From NCBI GenBank assembly GCA_001281695.1, contig LJIE01000001.1, forward strand, positions 2,875,521 to 2,939,520: 64,000 bases of DNA, in the 5' to 3' direction. The position numbers were made by a program, and so were the translations under genes. Source of the stretch: a bacterium 336/3. Its GTDB lineage: Bacteria; Bacteroidota; Bacteroidia; Cytophagales; Thermonemataceae. Positions 18,044-27,226 of this stretch are shown here, piece after piece. The notes under the pieces were generated by a model, which searched no databases, had not been told where the DNA came from, and saw only the letters and a list, made by a program, of their open reading frames with translations. Within the stretch, counting starts at the first letter, position 1. Each line of letters begins with the position of its first letter.

Positions 18044-18658
18044 TCAATATTTTGTAAAAGCATCATAGAGCAATTTTATACCAAAACCCACAAAAACCAC
18101 TCCTGAAACTACATTAATATTCCTTAAAACTTTGGCAGTAAACAATTTGCGAAGTTTAGATGCAGAAAAAGAAATACCAACCTCTGTTGAAAAAATTGCT
18201 AAAAGGCAACCTACAAAAAACAATACTCTTTCAGTTTGGGTATAATTTTCGCTGGTAAGCTTTGCAGCTATGGCTACCCAAAAGAAAAAATTTACAGGAT
18301 TGAGTACATTAAGCAAAAAACCTGTTGTAAAATAATAGATAATATTCCCGAATTTTGTTTTAGGATAGGCAATTTTAGGTTCTTTCTTAAAAACACTCAC
18401 CAAACCCAAAGCAATCAGTAGTCCTCCACCTACCAAACTAGTATAAAATGACAGATTAGGGATTGTTGGTAAGAAGCTAGTACCCAATAATGCTCCTGAA
18501 ATAAAAAGGACATCTGAAAAAATGACACCTAAAGCTATCAAAACTCCACTTTTATAGCCATAATCTACACTATTTTGTATGAGAGCAAAAAAAACTGTAC
18601 CCAGCATCAAACTAAGTACAATTCCTGTCCCAAAACCGTATATACTTGCTTCTAACAT
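18044..18658 (-). CDS. LysE/RhtB-family exporter
   Basis: A 204-aa inner-membrane protein with about six hydrophobic helices. The opening (FGTGIVLSLMLGTVFFALIQNSV) matches the LysE/RhtB pattern of a Gly-rich first helix followed by a polar re-entrant part, and FLLNVLNPVNFFFWVAIAA matches the conserved N-P-K/N-x3-F-W helix. Members export amino acids or related metabolites. Substrate unknown. It probably shares an mRNA with the CapA-family gene 7 nt downstream. Confidence 0.85.
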   Translation of the reverse strand: MLEASIYGFGTGIVLSLMLGTVFFALIQNSVDYGYKSGVLIALGVIFSDVLFISGALLGTSFLPTIPNLSFYTSLVGGGLLIALGLVSVFKKEPKIAYPKTKFGNIIYYFTTGFLLNVLNPVNFFFWVAIAAKLTSENYTQTERVLFFVGCLLAIFSTEVGISFSASKLRKLFTAKVLRNINVVSGVVFVGFGIKLLYDAFTKY

Positions 18659-18803
18659 GATTTACTTTATATCAAATTGCGTTATTTCTCATGCAAAAGA
18701 AGGGTTTTTATACTTTTTTTCAAATTTTTTTTCTAATCAATTAAACCATTCTTAAATTGAATCATCTAAATCATATATTTTCAAACTTAAAGATTAAAAG
18801 ATT

Positions 18804-19199
18804 ATGAAAAAGTTTTTCGCTTCGGCAATTGTTATGTTTTTTATGATTATTGGCACTCAAGCATTTGCTCAAGAAGGTACTTGGGAAAGAGTTGGTGTTA
18901 GAAAAGTTTCGTATGGTGTTGAAAAAGATGTAGTTATGGTTACTTCCAAAAAAGGAAAATTCACCAAATTACAACTCAAAGTAAAAGATGCTCCTGTAAA
19001 TTTCAGAGATATGAAAGTATATTTTGGTAATGGTAGCGTTCAAGATGTTTCTTTAAGAAATACCATTCCTGCTGGTGGTGAAAGCCGTGTAATTGATTTA
19101 GATGGAGGTGAGAGAACTATCATAAAAATCGAATTTATTTATGACACAAAAAATAATGCCAAAAAACGTGGCACAGTAGTAGTATTAGCAAAAGAATAA
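18804..19199 (+). CDS. Small exported protein (DUF2541-like)
   Basis: A 131-aa protein with a signal peptide (MKKFFASAIVMFFMIIGTQAFA, then QEG). The mature part is a compact all-beta unit: WERVGVRKVSYGVEKDVV, KFTKLQLKVKDAPVNFRDMK, GGERTIIKIEFIYDT. The pattern resembles the DUF2541 family of small periplasmic proteins; that name is a tentative memory-based match. It stands alone, transcribed toward the exopolysaccharide block, and ends at the shared palindromic terminator (19216-19250). Confidence 0.65.
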   Translation: MKKFFASAIVMFFMIIGTQAFAQEGTWERVGVRKVSYGVEKDVVMVTSKKGKFTKLQLKVKDAPVNFRDMKVYFGNGSVQDVSLRNTIPAGGESRVIDLDGGERTIIKIEFIYDTKNNAKKRGTVVVLAKE

Positions 19200-19215
19200 T
19201 CGTTTTGTTGTTGGG

Positions 19216-19250
19216 AATAAAAAAAGTCCTAAAAATTTTAGGACTTTTTT
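19216..19250. terminator. Bidirectional terminator; left copy of a 35-nt palindrome bounding the EPS block
   Basis: Inverted repeat 19221-19234 (AAAAAGTCCTAAAA) / 19236-19249 (TTTTAGGACTTTTT) between convergent genes, with an A-run on one side and a T-run on the other, so it can serve both strands. Positions 19216-19250 match 40378-40412 at 34 of 35 bases; the right copy lies just upstream of the first gene of the minus-strand block. Confidence 0.85.
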
Positions 19251-19268
19251 TATAAACTTATCTTTCAG

Positions 19269-20357
19269 TTAGAATTTTTGATGTTCGATTTTTTTTATTT
19301 TTTCCTGCCATTCTACTATTTGAGCATTGATTTCTAATATTTTTGAGCTAACCCAAAAGAAAAACAACATACTTACTAGCATCAATGTAAAGTTACCTAA
19401 ATTTCCTATCATTAAGCTTATAATCAACAAAATACACAATACAAATACAATCAGAATAGTTGCCATTTTATGCCCTAAACCTAAAGAAAGTACCAAATGA
19501 TGAAAATGTGTTTTATCAGCTTTGAAAGGGCTCTTTCCTTGTTTAATTCTAGCTCTATATACTCTTAGAGAATCGAAAACTGGTAGAAATAACACCCCTA
19601 TAATACTAGGAACAACTATTGATGTCTTTTCTATTTTTTGAGCAGATTGTATTAATATTATTGCTGATACAACAAATACAAATCCTAGAAATAGAGAACC
19701 AGCATCACCCATAAATATTTTTTTAGTTTTACTGAAATTATACTTCAAAAAACCAATCAGAGCTCCTATTAGTGAAAAGTAAAATATCATTAATGATTGG
19801 TTATTAGTAATCCATGCCAACCATGAAAAAACAATTAACCCAATAATTGCTAAACCAGCCACTAAACCATCTATACCATCCATTAAATTAAAAGCATTTA
19901 TCACTCCTGTTATTACTATAATAGTCAAAACATATTGCATTTCTGCTGGTATTTCATATATTCCGAGTATTCCATACATAGAAGTAATTTTAATCCCCTG
20001 TATAAAGCTAAAATGAGCTAGTAAAAGTTGAACTGCCAATTTTAATGAAGCTCGTATATCATTTTTGTCGTCTATTATTCCCACCAACAATAATATTGTT
20101 CCTCCTATCCATAGCCATTTAATTTTCAAAAAATCCTGCCAGCCTTGTATAGTTATTAGCATTGTAATTATCGAGGCTATCCATATACTAATTCCACCTA
20201 TTAAAGGTGTATTTTGGTTGTGGATTTTACGCATATTGGGTTTATCGACCAAGTTTATTTGAATAGCTATTTTTCTCAGTAAAGGGGTGATTATAAGCAC
20301 AAACATAAGAGATGTTATTACAACCATAATTTGAAGAAGCGTTTCCATAAGCATCAA
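19269..20357 (-). CDS. MraY/WecA-family undecaprenyl-phosphate sugar-1-phosphate transferase
   Basis: A 362-aa polytopic membrane enzyme that moves a sugar-1-phosphate (typically GlcNAc-1-P) from its UDP donor to undecaprenyl phosphate, the first step of exopolysaccharide or O-antigen assembly. Diagnostic motifs: VGIIDDKNDIRASLK (Mg-binding Asp pair, about 95), NAFNLMDGIDGLVAG (about 155), FMGDAGSLFLGF (about 215) and the cytoplasmic His motif KADKTHFHHLVLSLGLGH (about 280). About ten helices. It is the last gene of the locus, 3 nt after the DUF1972 glycosyltransferase. It fits the initiating enzyme for the polymer exported by the Wza/Wzc pair upstream. Confidence 0.9.
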   Translation of the reverse strand: MMLMETLLQIMVVITSLMFVLIITPLLRKIAIQINLVDKPNMRKIHNQNTPLIGGISIWIASIITMLITIQGWQDFLKIKWLWIGGTILLLVGIIDDKNDIRASLKLAVQLLLAHFSFIQGIKITSMYGILGIYEIPAEMQYVLTIIVITGVINAFNLMDGIDGLVAGLAIIGLIVFSWLAWITNNQSLMIFYFSLIGALIGFLKYNFSKTKKIFMGDAGSLFLGFVFVVSAIILIQSAQKIEKTSIVVPSIIGVLFLPVFDSLRVYRARIKQGKSPFKADKTHFHHLVLSLGLGHKMATILIVFVLCILLIISLMIGNLGNFTLMLVSMLFFFWVSSKILEINAQIVEWQEKIKKIEHQKF

Positions 20358-20360
20358 TAT

Positions 20361-21572
20361 TTAAATACCTTTCATTATTTTTAAATGAGAAATTTCTAAG
20401 TCTAATAAATCAGAATAATTCAGCCTCGTAATTTCTGTTTCTACCAATGATTTGTCTTTGATAGTAAGCACTTCTTGTATCAAGAAACTATATTTTTGAG
20501 CTATTAAAGACCATTTATATCTTTTCTCTGCTATTTGATACATCTGATAAGCCATATTTTTAAGAGTACTCATAGAAATATTTTTGATCTTATATTTCAA
20601 GTCTTCTATATCTTTAAAGTATAAAGCTTTATTCTCTGTTGTTACTTTATTATATGCCACTTCAAAAGCTATAATTGGTAACTCTAAATACATTGCTTCT
20701 ACTAAAGATGGATTTGTCCCACCTGCTGAATGTCCATGAATATATAAACTTGCATTACTACGAAGTATATCTAATTTTTCTTGTTCATAAATAGGATATA
20801 ATATTGTAATATTTGCATAGTCTTGATATTGTTCTTTAAGATCTAATCCATAAGTACTTTTATTCCAATTCCCAACTACCACCAAATGTATATTTTTGAG
20901 TTGAGCAAAGGCTTCTAGAATAATATGTACATTATTTTCTGGTTCTATTCTACAGACTTTAAAAGCATAAAAGTGATTTAGAAAAGGGTATTTTATTTCT
21001 GCTTCAGGTGTTTTTTTTACTTTTAAAACATGATCCGAGCCATATTCAATAATTCGACTAAGTGTACCATAACGGGCTGCTGTATAGTCTTGAATAGCTT
21101 CGTTATCAGAAATATCAATATGCGAGTATTTTACTGCTAAGCTCTCTGCCCAAAATAAGTACCATTTAGCGAGTATATTCCATTTACCTCGTTTCCATTC
21201 AATGCCATCTATTGAGATGATAATTTTCTTTTTAGTAAAAAGTCTCACAAAAGGAAGCAACCAAGCTCCTGCTACACCTAATATCAATAAAACATCAGCA
21301 TAAAGGACTGCATGGAGAATAGAAAGACTATCGTATATAATGCTTTGTATTCCATTTGCATCAAAGGGTAAATACTTTAGTTTAGCTCCTTTAAATGTTT
21401 TCGCTCTTTTACTTTGCTGATATTTTTTACCAGAGCAGTAAACTGTCATATCATAAGTAGAGCCTAAACACTCAACCAAATGTTCAGTAAGTGTTTCAAA
21501 ACCTCCATAATTGGCAGGTAAACCTACTGTTCCAATTATTGCTATTTTTTTCTTTTCAAAATACATAAACAT
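20361..21572 (-). CDS. DUF1972-type glycosyltransferase
   Basis: A 403-aa GT-B enzyme. The N-terminal domain matches the DUF1972 type found in rhamnosyl/galactosyl transferases: KKIAIIGTVGLPANYGGFET with the glycine-rich loop. The C-terminal donor domain includes VCRIEPENNVHIILEAF (about 205) and the conserved YIHGHSAGGTNPSLVEAMYL segment (about 280), whose Glu contacts the nucleotide sugar. It begins a new transcription unit after the 21660-21686 terminator and is followed 3 nt later by the WecA-like gene, so it may add the second sugar. The ATG at 21566 is an equally possible start. Confidence 0.85.
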   Translation of the reverse strand: MFMYFEKKKIAIIGTVGLPANYGGFETLTEHLVECLGSTYDMTVYCSGKKYQQSKRAKTFKGAKLKYLPFDANGIQSIIYDSLSILHAVLYADVLLILGVAGAWLLPFVRLFTKKKIIISIDGIEWKRGKWNILAKWYLFWAESLAVKYSHIDISDNEAIQDYTAARYGTLSRIIEYGSDHVLKVKKTPEAEIKYPFLNHFYAFKVCRIEPENNVHIILEAFAQLKNIHLVVVGNWNKSTYGLDLKEQYQDYANITILYPIYEQEKLDILRSNASLYIHGHSAGGTNPSLVEAMYLELPIIAFEVAYNKVTTENKALYFKDIEDLKYKIKNISMSTLKNMAYQMYQIAEKRYKWSLIAQKYSFLIQEVLTIKDKSLVETEITRLNYSDLLDLEISHLKIMKGI

Positions 21573-21659
21573 TCTATTTTAGTTTAAGAGTATATATCCA
21601 AGAAAGTGCCAATGTATCTAAATGGCTATTTGAACGTTTGTTAAGTGATATTTCAAAAA

Positions 21660-21686
21660 ACAATATTCCAAAAAACGGAATACTGT
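21660..21686 (-). terminator. Terminator within the EPS locus
   Basis: A 10-bp stem with one G-U pair: 21660-21669 (ACAATATTCC) and 21677-21686 (GGAATACTGT). On the minus strand the second arm runs into a T-run (21659-21654). It lies 18 nt after the stop of the glycosyltransferase gene at 21704, separating it from the DUF1972/WecA-type pair. Confidence 0.75.
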
Positions 21687-21703
21687 TTTTTTATGGAAAA
21701 ATA

Positions 21704-22783
21704 TTAAGTTAAAATCTGTAAGCTTTTTTGTGCAAAAAAATCCGCAGAAAACACTTCTATTCTTTTTTTTGAATTTTCTGAAAGGGTTGTATAATGTAGA
21801 GGATTATCTAAAACTGATTGAAGTACTCTATTAAGCATTGTCATATCTCGACTATCTACCATAAACCCAGTTTTTCCATCTTCAATAACCTCTGTAATAC
21901 CTCCAATGGCAGGAACAATTGCTGGTAATCCATATGCCATACCTTCAATAATTGTTAATCCAAAAGTTTCTATCCAACTATCTGGCTTAGATAAGTTCAG
22001 AATAATATCAGCCCACTGATAAAATGGATGTAGATTCGTTTGTACATCAAATATTTCTATATTATAAGGCATTGTTACATTTTTAAAAAATTGTTGTATT
22101 TCTGTTTGATGGGCATTAAGTACCAATTGAAAAAAATATTTAGGATTGTCAGAAGCTAATTGTATAAATTCATTTATACCTTTATATTCTTTTAAAGAAC
22201 ACACCATCAACACATTATTTTGTTTTTGTTTTTTCTCTCGATTTTTTTCGGCAATATTGAGAAAATGATTTTCTATAGAATTATAGATAATATGTGTTTT
22301 CTTATTTTTAATACAATAGTTATCAGATACATATTTTGAAACAAACACAATTTCATCTGCAAACATTTTTATCACCTTAAATAAAAACCATTTTAATATT
22401 TTAGGCTTTATACTCACCTCATGAACATGGTATATTACTTTACATCCTTTTAACTTACCCAAAAAAGCTGCTCCAAAAGGTAAAATTGTATTTACATAGA
22501 CTATATCTGTCTTTTTTACAGTTTTAAACATTTTTATCACCAACCAAATTTGGCTTAGTGTATAAAAAAACAAACGTAACCAACGATTTGAGGAGTATTT
22601 ATACCAGCCTTTATGGTAAATAACATGATTGATATCTGATAAAAAACCTTTATTTTGAGATGTATACAAATGAACACTATAACCATACGCCCCCCATGTT
22701 TTAAGAAGCTGCATTAATACTTTAGGGCTACCACTATAGTCGTTGAGCAAGTGAAAAGCGAATATTCTTTGTGTAATTTTCAT
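21704..22783 (-). CDS. Family 4-type glycosyltransferase
   Basis: A 359-aa GT-B glycosyltransferase. The N-terminal part contains FHLLNDYSGSPKVLMQLLKT (Gly/Ser loop) and VIYHVHEVSIKPKILKW. The donor domain contains VLMVCSLKEYKGINEF (about 190) and WIETFGLTIIEGMAYGLPAI (about 265), which holds the E-x7-E signature, followed by GGITEVIEDGKTGFMVD. It overlaps the preceding gene by 4 nt (ATGA), showing translational coupling. It acts in the cytoplasm on the lipid-linked EPS repeat unit; linkage unknown. Confidence 0.88.
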   Translation of the reverse strand: MKITQRIFAFHLLNDYSGSPKVLMQLLKTWGAYGYSVHLYTSQNKGFLSDINHVIYHKGWYKYSSNRWLRLFFYTLSQIWLVIKMFKTVKKTDIVYVNTILPFGAAFLGKLKGCKVIYHVHEVSIKPKILKWFLFKVIKMFADEIVFVSKYVSDNYCIKNKKTHIIYNSIENHFLNIAEKNREKKQKQNNVLMVCSLKEYKGINEFIQLASDNPKYFFQLVLNAHQTEIQQFFKNVTMPYNIEIFDVQTNLHPFYQWADIILNLSKPDSWIETFGLTIIEGMAYGLPAIVPAIGGITEVIEDGKTGFMVDSRDMTMLNRVLQSVLDNPLHYTTLSENSKKRIEVFSADFFAQKSLQILT

Positions 22784-23997
22784 AAGCTTTGATAGATTTT
22801 TTGTAATTGTTCACCTCTGATATTCCAGTGAAATTTTGTTTCAAACAGATTTCTTGCCTGATGGCTTGCAGAAGCATAGATTTTCTTATCTTTAAATATT
22901 TTCAAAATACTTTTTGCAAGATTTTGGATAGTATCCTTGTAGTTTGTAGGGGTAATAGCAAAACCACAAGACTCATCAATAAACTCCCCTGGACCTTCAT
23001 TTTTGAGACAAATTACAGGCAATCCAAAGGAAAGGGCTTCTGCAACTACCATTCCTGCACCCTCATGTGATGGGAATAAAAAAGCTGAGGAAGATTTATA
23101 GATTTCCATTAAGTCTATTCTATTAATCCAGTTTATGAACTGTACTTGTTTGTCTAAGCCACAATCATACACCATTTTCTTATACAAATCTTCTTCTTTA
23201 CCACTTCCTACTATAAGCAAACGACATTTTTGAGCTTCTTTTTCTGAAAGTGTCCGTATGAATTCATGAAAAGCCTGAATAGTTAAATCAAAACCTTTGA
23301 GAGGCACAAGCCTGCCTACAGAAATCAATGTAAATTGTTTTTGATCTTTTTGATAACCCATTCCATAGTCTTGTGTGGCTACGGATGGTATCACTGAAAA
23401 GTTGTCTTGTAAATTTAGATGAGATGCAACCTTAGAATTCATACAAATAATATGATTTGCTTTATCAATCGTATTCTTAAGAGCATTAGAAAATCTCCAA
23501 AATAGTTTCTTAATCAACCATTTTCCTTTTTCTTCTATTTGATATTTGAATGAATAAGGTTTTAAATATTCTTTTGGAATTGGTGAGTGATGTCCAACAG
23601 GTCCCCAAACAAAAGGTTTTTGTAGTTTCCATAAATAGGAAGGAGTCCAGTCATTATGAAAATTCAAGTTATGAGCAATATCAAAGTGAAGTTTTTTCTG
23701 TTTGATAAAATTCACTACTCCTTTTTGCCACATCCAATAATATAACATAGCTCCTCTTCCTCCTTTCTTCCAAAAACGCATCCAATAAGGCAAATCAAAA
23801 TAAAGGAACTGGATATTCTGATAAATCTCAGCAGGGTTCTCCTGCATGAATTTCCCAATAGTTGCTTGATTGTTTTCTCTTGTTACAACTATTACACGAT
23901 TAAATCTGGCTATTTGTAGAACAAAATTCCACCCCATACCATCTTCTGATCCTTTGTAGGGATTGATGGCGTATGCAGTCGCAAGGATTGTTTTCAT
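22780..23997 (-). CDS. Family 4-type glycosyltransferase
   Basis: A 405-aa GT-B enzyme. The N-terminus reads YAINPYKGSEDGMGWNFV, a Gly-rich acceptor-domain loop. The donor domain has LISVGRLVPLKGFDLTIQAF (about 230) and the SHEGAGMVVAEALSFGLPVI stretch (about 325) with the catalytic-site Glu residues. It overlaps both neighbours by 4 nt: the acyltransferase upstream and the next glycosyltransferase downstream. It is therefore part of the four-gene unit starting at 27079. It adds one sugar of the EPS repeat unit; the donor is not predictable from sequence. Confidence 0.88.
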   Translation of the reverse strand: MKTILATAYAINPYKGSEDGMGWNFVLQIARFNRVIVVTRENNQATIGKFMQENPAEIYQNIQFLYFDLPYWMRFWKKGGRGAMLYYWMWQKGVVNFIKQKKLHFDIAHNLNFHNDWTPSYLWKLQKPFVWGPVGHHSPIPKEYLKPYSFKYQIEEKGKWLIKKLFWRFSNALKNTIDKANHIICMNSKVASHLNLQDNFSVIPSVATQDYGMGYQKDQKQFTLISVGRLVPLKGFDLTIQAFHEFIRTLSEKEAQKCRLLIVGSGKEEDLYKKMVYDCGLDKQVQFINWINRIDLMEIYKSSSAFLFPSHEGAGMVVAEALSFGLPVICLKNEGPGEFIDESCGFAITPTNYKDTIQNLAKSILKIFKDKKIYASASHQARNLFETKFHWNIRGEQLQKIYQSL

Positions 23998-24689
23998 GCA
24001 GCTATTCTATTTTTGATTATTTTGGCAGGAACGCCACCTATAATACTATTACTTGGAAAAGATTGTGTTACAACTGCTCCTGCAGCAATAATACATCCAT
24101 CTCCTATTTCTACCCCATCCAAAATGGTTACCTTACTTCCTATCCAGCAGTTTTTTCCAATTTTGATACCTTTTCTATTCACACCCTGCCATCTGATAGA
24201 TTTTGAATAATCACTATAATGATGGTTTTCTGGGTGGCAACTAAAATATTGCCCAATAATACATTCATCTCCTATTTCTAAACCTCCTCCACCACCCAAA
24301 TAAGCAAATTCTCCTATTCCTACATGGTTTCCAATCCTGATAAATTCTCCTAAATGATGCAGTGAAGTAGATATTACAATTCTACTGAAGGATCCCAGAC
24401 TAAAATTATCTCCAATTTGTACTCCATCTTTACCTAATGCACTGATATACACATCATCTCCTAATTTCATAAACTTTCCAAATTTGATAGAAGGTGTATT
24501 GAAAAAACTTACATTTTTTCCAAGAATAGCCATTTTAGGGTTTTTAAAGCATAATAAAAGCTTGAATCCTCTTAAAAGCCCCCAGCATATATTCCAAATA
24601 AAGGAAACTAAAACCCATGATGTCAATTGAGTATCAAATGCAAATTGAGGGTTTCGTTGCTGAATCAAGTATTCTATGAACTTTTTCAT
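23994..24689 (-). CDS. Left-handed beta-helix acyltransferase
   Basis: A 231-aa acetyl/acyl-CoA-dependent O-acyltransferase of the hexapeptide-repeat (WcaF/VatD-like) superfamily, expected to decorate a sugar of the EPS repeat unit. Hexapeptide turns are clear from about residue 75 to 215 (VQIGDNFSLGSFSRIVI, IRIGNHVGIGEFAYLGG, IKIGKNCWIGSKVTIL, VEIGDGCIIAAGAVV). The loop HPENHHYSDYS (about 150) supplies the catalytic His typical of the family, and the end (IIGGVPAKIIKNR) is the family finish. It is coupled by 4-nt overlaps to the fusion kinase gene upstream and the glycosyltransferase downstream. Confidence 0.88.
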   Translation of the reverse strand: MKKFIEYLIQQRNPQFAFDTQLTSWVLVSFIWNICWGLLRGFKLLLCFKNPKMAILGKNVSFFNTPSIKFGKFMKLGDDVYISALGKDGVQIGDNFSLGSFSRIVISTSLHHLGEFIRIGNHVGIGEFAYLGGGGGLEIGDECIIGQYFSCHPENHHYSDYSKSIRWQGVNRKGIKIGKNCWIGSKVTILDGVEIGDGCIIAAGAVVTQSFPSNSIIGGVPAKIIKNRIAA

Positions 24690-27079
24690 ACTATTTTACT
24701 TGTAATTTCTTTGGTGATCGTTTTCAGTGTTTTTTGTAAATCTATATTCTCTATCACTAAATAATGATTAGGAGATTTTTTGTCTAATTGCCTAAAAAGA
24801 GTACTATATTGATGGTTTATGTGTTCTATATCTTCTTGTTTTAATTCTTTCTTACGATTTAGAATAGTATGAGCATCTGCATACAAGAAGAAGTTAAGTT
24901 GAGGTTTCAATAAGAAACAATATCCTAATTTCATAATCCATTTAGGCAGTATGATATTGCTACGAACACCATCGTTGATAAAATCAAAGTAATAACGGTC
25001 GTATAAAACCACATCACCACGTAAAATGTACTTAAAGTGAATAATAATTTGTCCTAAAAGGTAGTCTGTATAGTAATAAGCAAAACGAAGTAAAGAACTT
25101 ATTACATTTTTATTTTTACCCTGTCTTGGTAAGGTCTGAGCTGTATCTCGTTCAGCTTTTTCTTTCCCTTTTGTCCATGCACTCAAAATAGGTAAAATAG
25201 AAGGCCTGTGGCGAAGGATAATCACTCTTTTTCTTAATCTCTTCTCCAATTCTTTTTTAGATAATTCAATCACTGTAGATTTTCCAGCTCCGTCTGCTCC
25301 ACTAAATGTAATCATCATACCTTTTGAGAACATTATTCTTTTAACCACATCCATATAATAATGTACTTTATTGAGCCATTTATTCATTCCTAAATTAAAA
25401 GGTTGTCTTAGTAGATATTTTATTAAGTATCTATGATTAGTCTTGTCTTCCAAGAAAAATGGATATAATAGACTATCAACCTCCTCTGAACTTTTGCCCA
25501 AGATTTCTTCGTAAGGAGTGTATTTAGTAGGTATATTTTTACCATTTAAACCATAGAAAAAGCCAATATATCTGATAGAGTTCATTAATGATACTTTTTT
25601 GGTACCCTGTAAATCAGTATAAGCTGTTTTTAAAATTTCTTTCATATCTAGAAACTGTACTGACTTTCTTTTGAAGCTATGAATCAAGTCTATACTTAAA
25701 ATACTATTTTCTGTCGTTTGAATAAGAATATTAGAATATGTATGATTATTTGTAAAAACAGCTCTTTTTGTAAGAGAATGATTTTTTAAATATTCTACCA
25801 AAGAATTGGCTAAAGGTTTTTGTATACAAATATCTATATCTGAGTACTCTTCTAATTGTTCTGGGGAAGATTCAGGGAGTTTAAGACCTGCATATTCTTG
25901 CTTGAATAAAAAATCAAACGTATCAAGAATTAATAGTTTTCGATGAACTACATGATTTTTGAGTGCAAAACTAATAGCATCGTTCCATGTATTGAGTAGC
26001 CAATTTACTTGTTTGTGCCATTGGTGTTGTTCAGAAAAGATTTCTAAGTAGTTAATTGTATTAATAATCAGATATAAAGAAAGATATGTTCTGAAACAAA
26101 AGTCATCTTTTAGTTTAAAAGCCTTAATAGTTTTATATAATTCATTTTCTATTTCTGTCCAATTTTTATGTTCTATCAAAATTCCTTTTTGAATGATGTA
26201 ATGAAATGCATCAAAGGCTAAAGGGTAATTTTCTGATGCAAGTTCCCAATCGTATATAAAAAGTTTCTGATTGGTTGTTTTAAGCATATTCCAAGGTGTA
26301 AAATCCCCATGAGCCAATGAAACCATTATATCAGAATCATCAATAGATTGTATTAGAGATTTTAGTTTCTTAAGCATTCCTTGTGGAATAGTGAAACTTT
26401 GTTTGGTAGTAAGATTTTCCAATCTACTTTCTATTTCATGGTATTGTAAGAAGTCTTTTTTTGAAGTTTTTTTACCCATCTTCAAAAATATCTCTGTCAA
26501 TACACGATAATGAATAGTTTCAAAATTAAGTGTACGTGTTGAATTTCTTGTGCAATCTGATAATTTAATGTGTTGATTAGTTTCTCCTAGTATTTCAGGG
26601 ATATAGAAAGACTTGAAAGCGAAAGTATTTAAAGTATTGATGATATGTTTTTCTTTTAATATTAATTTTTCGGAAGCTGTATTTAAAGCTATTTTCAGAA
26701 ACAATCCTTGATTATATTGATTTCTAACATAAACCAAGTATTTTCTGTTAGGTCCAGTAGTACCTGTAAAAATAGATATATTACTCTCCCAATAGTTTTT
26801 CAATACACTATCATTTTCAGCTATTTCTGCATATACTTTCTTATGAATCCATAAAATATGTTGTAAATGTAGCCCAAATATTATTTTGCAAACCCATACA
26901 AAAAATTTAGATTTTAGAGTATTTGCATTATAAAACCTAAGAAATTCGGGTTTTTCATTATCCACAGACCATATCCAGCGAGGTGTACCATCTGGATTAA
27001 CAATGTAGTAAAAAGCTTTAGACACATTTGTTCTACTTTTTACTATTTTTAAACCTAAAACTGACATGATATTTTCCAT
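24686..27079 (-). CDS. Three-part fusion: APH-type kinase, nucleotidyltransferase-like middle, thymidylate-kinase-like C-terminus
   Basis: A 797-aa soluble protein heading an EPS sub-operon. Residues about 100-330 form an aminoglycoside/choline-kinase-like domain: catalytic loop SLAHGDFTPWNML (H257, D259, N264) and Mg-binding IYDWE (D277). Residues about 385-560 contain a SDIDICI motif (D414, D416), as in nucleotidyltransferase-fold proteins. Residues about 590-797 form a P-loop kinase of thymidylate-kinase type: FSGADGAGKST (K600) and LYDRYYFDF (D694, R695). All three sites look intact. Phosphorylation or nucleotide activation of a sugar or other EPS substituent is the likely role; the substrates are unknown. 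The start could be codon 5 (MSVLG). Confidence 0.75.
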   Translation of the reverse strand: MENIMSVLGLKIVKSRTNVSKAFYYIVNPDGTPRWIWSVDNEKPEFLRFYNANTLKSKFFVWVCKIIFGLHLQHILWIHKKVYAEIAENDSVLKNYWESNISIFTGTTGPNRKYLVYVRNQYNQGLFLKIALNTASEKLILKEKHIINTLNTFAFKSFYIPEILGETNQHIKLSDCTRNSTRTLNFETIHYRVLTEIFLKMGKKTSKKDFLQYHEIESRLENLTTKQSFTIPQGMLKKLKSLIQSIDDSDIMVSLAHGDFTPWNMLKTTNQKLFIYDWELASENYPLAFDAFHYIIQKGILIEHKNWTEIENELYKTIKAFKLKDDFCFRTYLSLYLIINTINYLEIFSEQHQWHKQVNWLLNTWNDAISFALKNHVVHRKLLILDTFDFLFKQEYAGLKLPESSPEQLEEYSDIDICIQKPLANSLVEYLKNHSLTKRAVFTNNHTYSNILIQTTENSILSIDLIHSFKRKSVQFLDMKEILKTAYTDLQGTKKVSLMNSIRYIGFFYGLNGKNIPTKYTPYEEILGKSSEEVDSLLYPFFLEDKTNHRYLIKYLLRQPFNLGMNKWLNKVHYYMDVVKRIMFSKGMMITFSGADGAGKSTVIELSKKELEKRLRKRVIILRHRPSILPILSAWTKGKEKAERDTAQTLPRQGKNKNVISSLLRFAYYYTDYLLGQIIIHFKYILRGDVVLYDRYYFDFINDGVRSNIILPKWIMKLGYCFLLKPQLNFFLYADAHTILNRKKELKQEDIEHINHQYSTLFRQLDKKSPNHYLVIENIDLQKTLKTITKEITSKIV

Positions 27080-27108
27080 AATCTAAGATGTTTATAATCA
27101 TGATATGC

Positions 27109-27136
27109 CAAACATAATACCATTTCTAAAAACAAA
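27109..27136 (-). promoter_or_regulatory. Promoter of the fusion-kinase/glycosyltransferase unit
   Basis: On the minus strand TTTG (27136-27133) precedes TATGTTTG (27116-27109), a full TAnnTTTG match, with 16 nt between them. The predicted start of transcription is about 27102, 23 nt before the ATG at 27079. The -7 element overlaps TTGGCATA (27111-27104), also seen upstream of 34194. Confidence 0.5.
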
Positions 27137-27205
27137 TGATTATCAGGCATTTAAACAAAAAAATAATTATAAAAATTCCATTTTTAGGATATATTCCATA
27201 AAAAA

Positions 27206-27226
27206 GACTTAGTAATTTACTAAGTC
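27206..27226 (-). terminator. Terminator overlapping the end of the polymerase gene
   Basis: A 10-bp perfect stem, 27206-27215 (GACTTAGTAA) and 27217-27226 (TTACTAAGTC), followed on the minus strand by six T residues. The last codons and the TAA (27211-27209) of the wzy-like gene are inside the stem, so termination is built into the coding end. Confidence 0.8.
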
